From Himantopus leucocephalus (taxonomy: Eukaryota; Chordata; Aves; Charadriiformes; Recurvirostridae), in contig RSEF01000003.1 in the NCBI GenBank assembly GCA_003993805.1, forward strand, positions 106,180,138 through 106,244,137: DNA of 64,000 bases, in the 5' to 3' direction. Every line of letters begins with the position of its first letter. Position 1 is the stretch's first letter. A program made the translations under genes and the position numbers. The notes under the pieces were generated by a model. That model was given only the letters and a program-made list of their open reading frames with translations. It had not been told where the DNA came from and made no database searches. Of this stretch, positions 62,866 through 64,000 are shown piece after piece.

Positions 62866-64000
62866 CTTAAAATATTTCCACTGCTGCACAAAGTGGAATT
62901 TTCCTCTTGAACCTATGTAACATGAACTGTGTCATAAAGATCTTATACATCAGGTTTTGGAACTTCCTTACAAAAAGAAACATAAAACAGCGTTAATAAG
63001 CAAAAAGGGAAGTCCACGAAGAAGACATAGTATCAATCGTTAGTTACTTTAAGAACAACATTTATAGGCATTATTTCAGTCTTGACCATAACTGTTCTTA
63101 CAAGACTCATTAAAGATAATGGAGTGATGCCCTAGGACATTGTACTCATCTTTCAGAGGGACAGAAGACTTAGTACCTGTTCTTAAAATTCGATGACATT
63201 TTTGTGAAAGATACAATAAAACTAAACCAAAGTAACAAAAAGTTGTTAAATACTTCTGGATTAGTCATTGCATGAATTGTACAGGAACTGCCCAATAACC
63301 TGGGCAAATCCAACGGAAAGTAGTCTTGACTTGAGGTGACTTCCTGTAAAATAATGTAATAGAATCTGTCATACAAAACTCTTTATTTAGCAAACACTGC
63401 CTTCCAAAAAAGGATATCTCATTCTGTAGCACAGTGTGTCAGCAGAAATCTGGCTCTTCACCTTGCAACATGTAGAAAAGGACCATACTGAATGACCTGA
63501 TGGAGAACAGCTGGGCCATCTTTTATGATTTTACGTAGCACAATGAAGTCTTAATTCCAATTAGCTGGTAGTTTACACACAACACCTAACTCCAACATCA
63601 AATAAGACCTGAAGCTACACTTTTGTTAATATATTTGCAATATAACTGCATTAATATATTACTGTAGCTTACGGTCTCTATGTACAGTATCAAAATAAGA
63701 GTCTGTCTTAAGTCTTTAGAATCCCTTAATGCACTTAAAGAGTGTCACAACTGCTCCTGAGCATATTTTTTCTGATGAATCACCAGTTCTTGTTTCTACA
63801 GCACAGATTCAAAAGTAAAAACTAGTTCTGTAGAACTCTGAGCATCTTCTTACTCTGTTTCTCTCTTCACAGTCTAATACCTTATTTATCACTCCTTTTA
63901 CATTTGTCTTTCATTTCTATTGAAACAGTATTTTAATGATGACAAGCAACCGGGTAGACATTTTAAGGGAGATGTAAAAGCACTCTGCTAACAAACCAAT

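Overview
The window is vertebrate nuclear DNA, almost certainly from a bird. It is AT-rich, its genes are widely split by introns, it carries several CR1 LINE copies of the avian kind, and it has an LTR fragment of a type I know from bird genomes. The species cannot be fixed from the sequence alone. Two runs of exactly 100 N (17963-18062 and 47560-47659) show that this is a scaffolded draft assembly.

One protein-coding gene fills the window. It is ROCK2 (Rho-associated coiled-coil kinase 2) on the minus strand. I could place 31 constitutive coding exons, from the second coding exon (59067-59148) to the stop codon (8210-8212). They add up to 1342 codons in one open frame with no break. The first coding exon (about 47 residues in mammals), promoter and 5' UTR lie beyond position 64000. 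Every junction has GT-AG borders and matching phase except one GC-AG intron (after 23893). Between the exons at 14543-14711 and 11400-11470 there is an extra in-frame 177-nt exon (13974-14150). It fits the muscle-type insert of the ROCK2m isoform described in mammals.

Layout from left to right: 1-8209 is the probable long 3' UTR and 3' flank of ROCK2, interrupted by a CR1 fragment. 8210-11470 encodes the C-terminal split PH domain with the C1 zinc domain inside it. 13974-14150 is the optional exon. 14543-27346 encodes the long coiled coil, including the Rho-binding segment and a 12-nt microexon. 27948-49985 encodes the AGC kinase domain and its C-terminal tail. 59067-59148 encodes the N-terminal dimerisation extension. 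59149-64000 is the 3' part of intron 1.

The non-coding remainder is intron sequence holding CR1 copies (both orientations, all 5'-truncated or broken), one interrupted LTR, simple repeats, a strong polypurine tract, short tandem duplications and palindromes. No second gene, no RNA gene and no CRISPR or operon-like structure was found. The points most worth following are the ROCK2m-type exon, the microexon next to a 13-base homopolymer, the GC-AG intron, the last-exon acceptor sitting in a palindrome, and an exon-like acidic reading frame inside the presumed 3' UTR.
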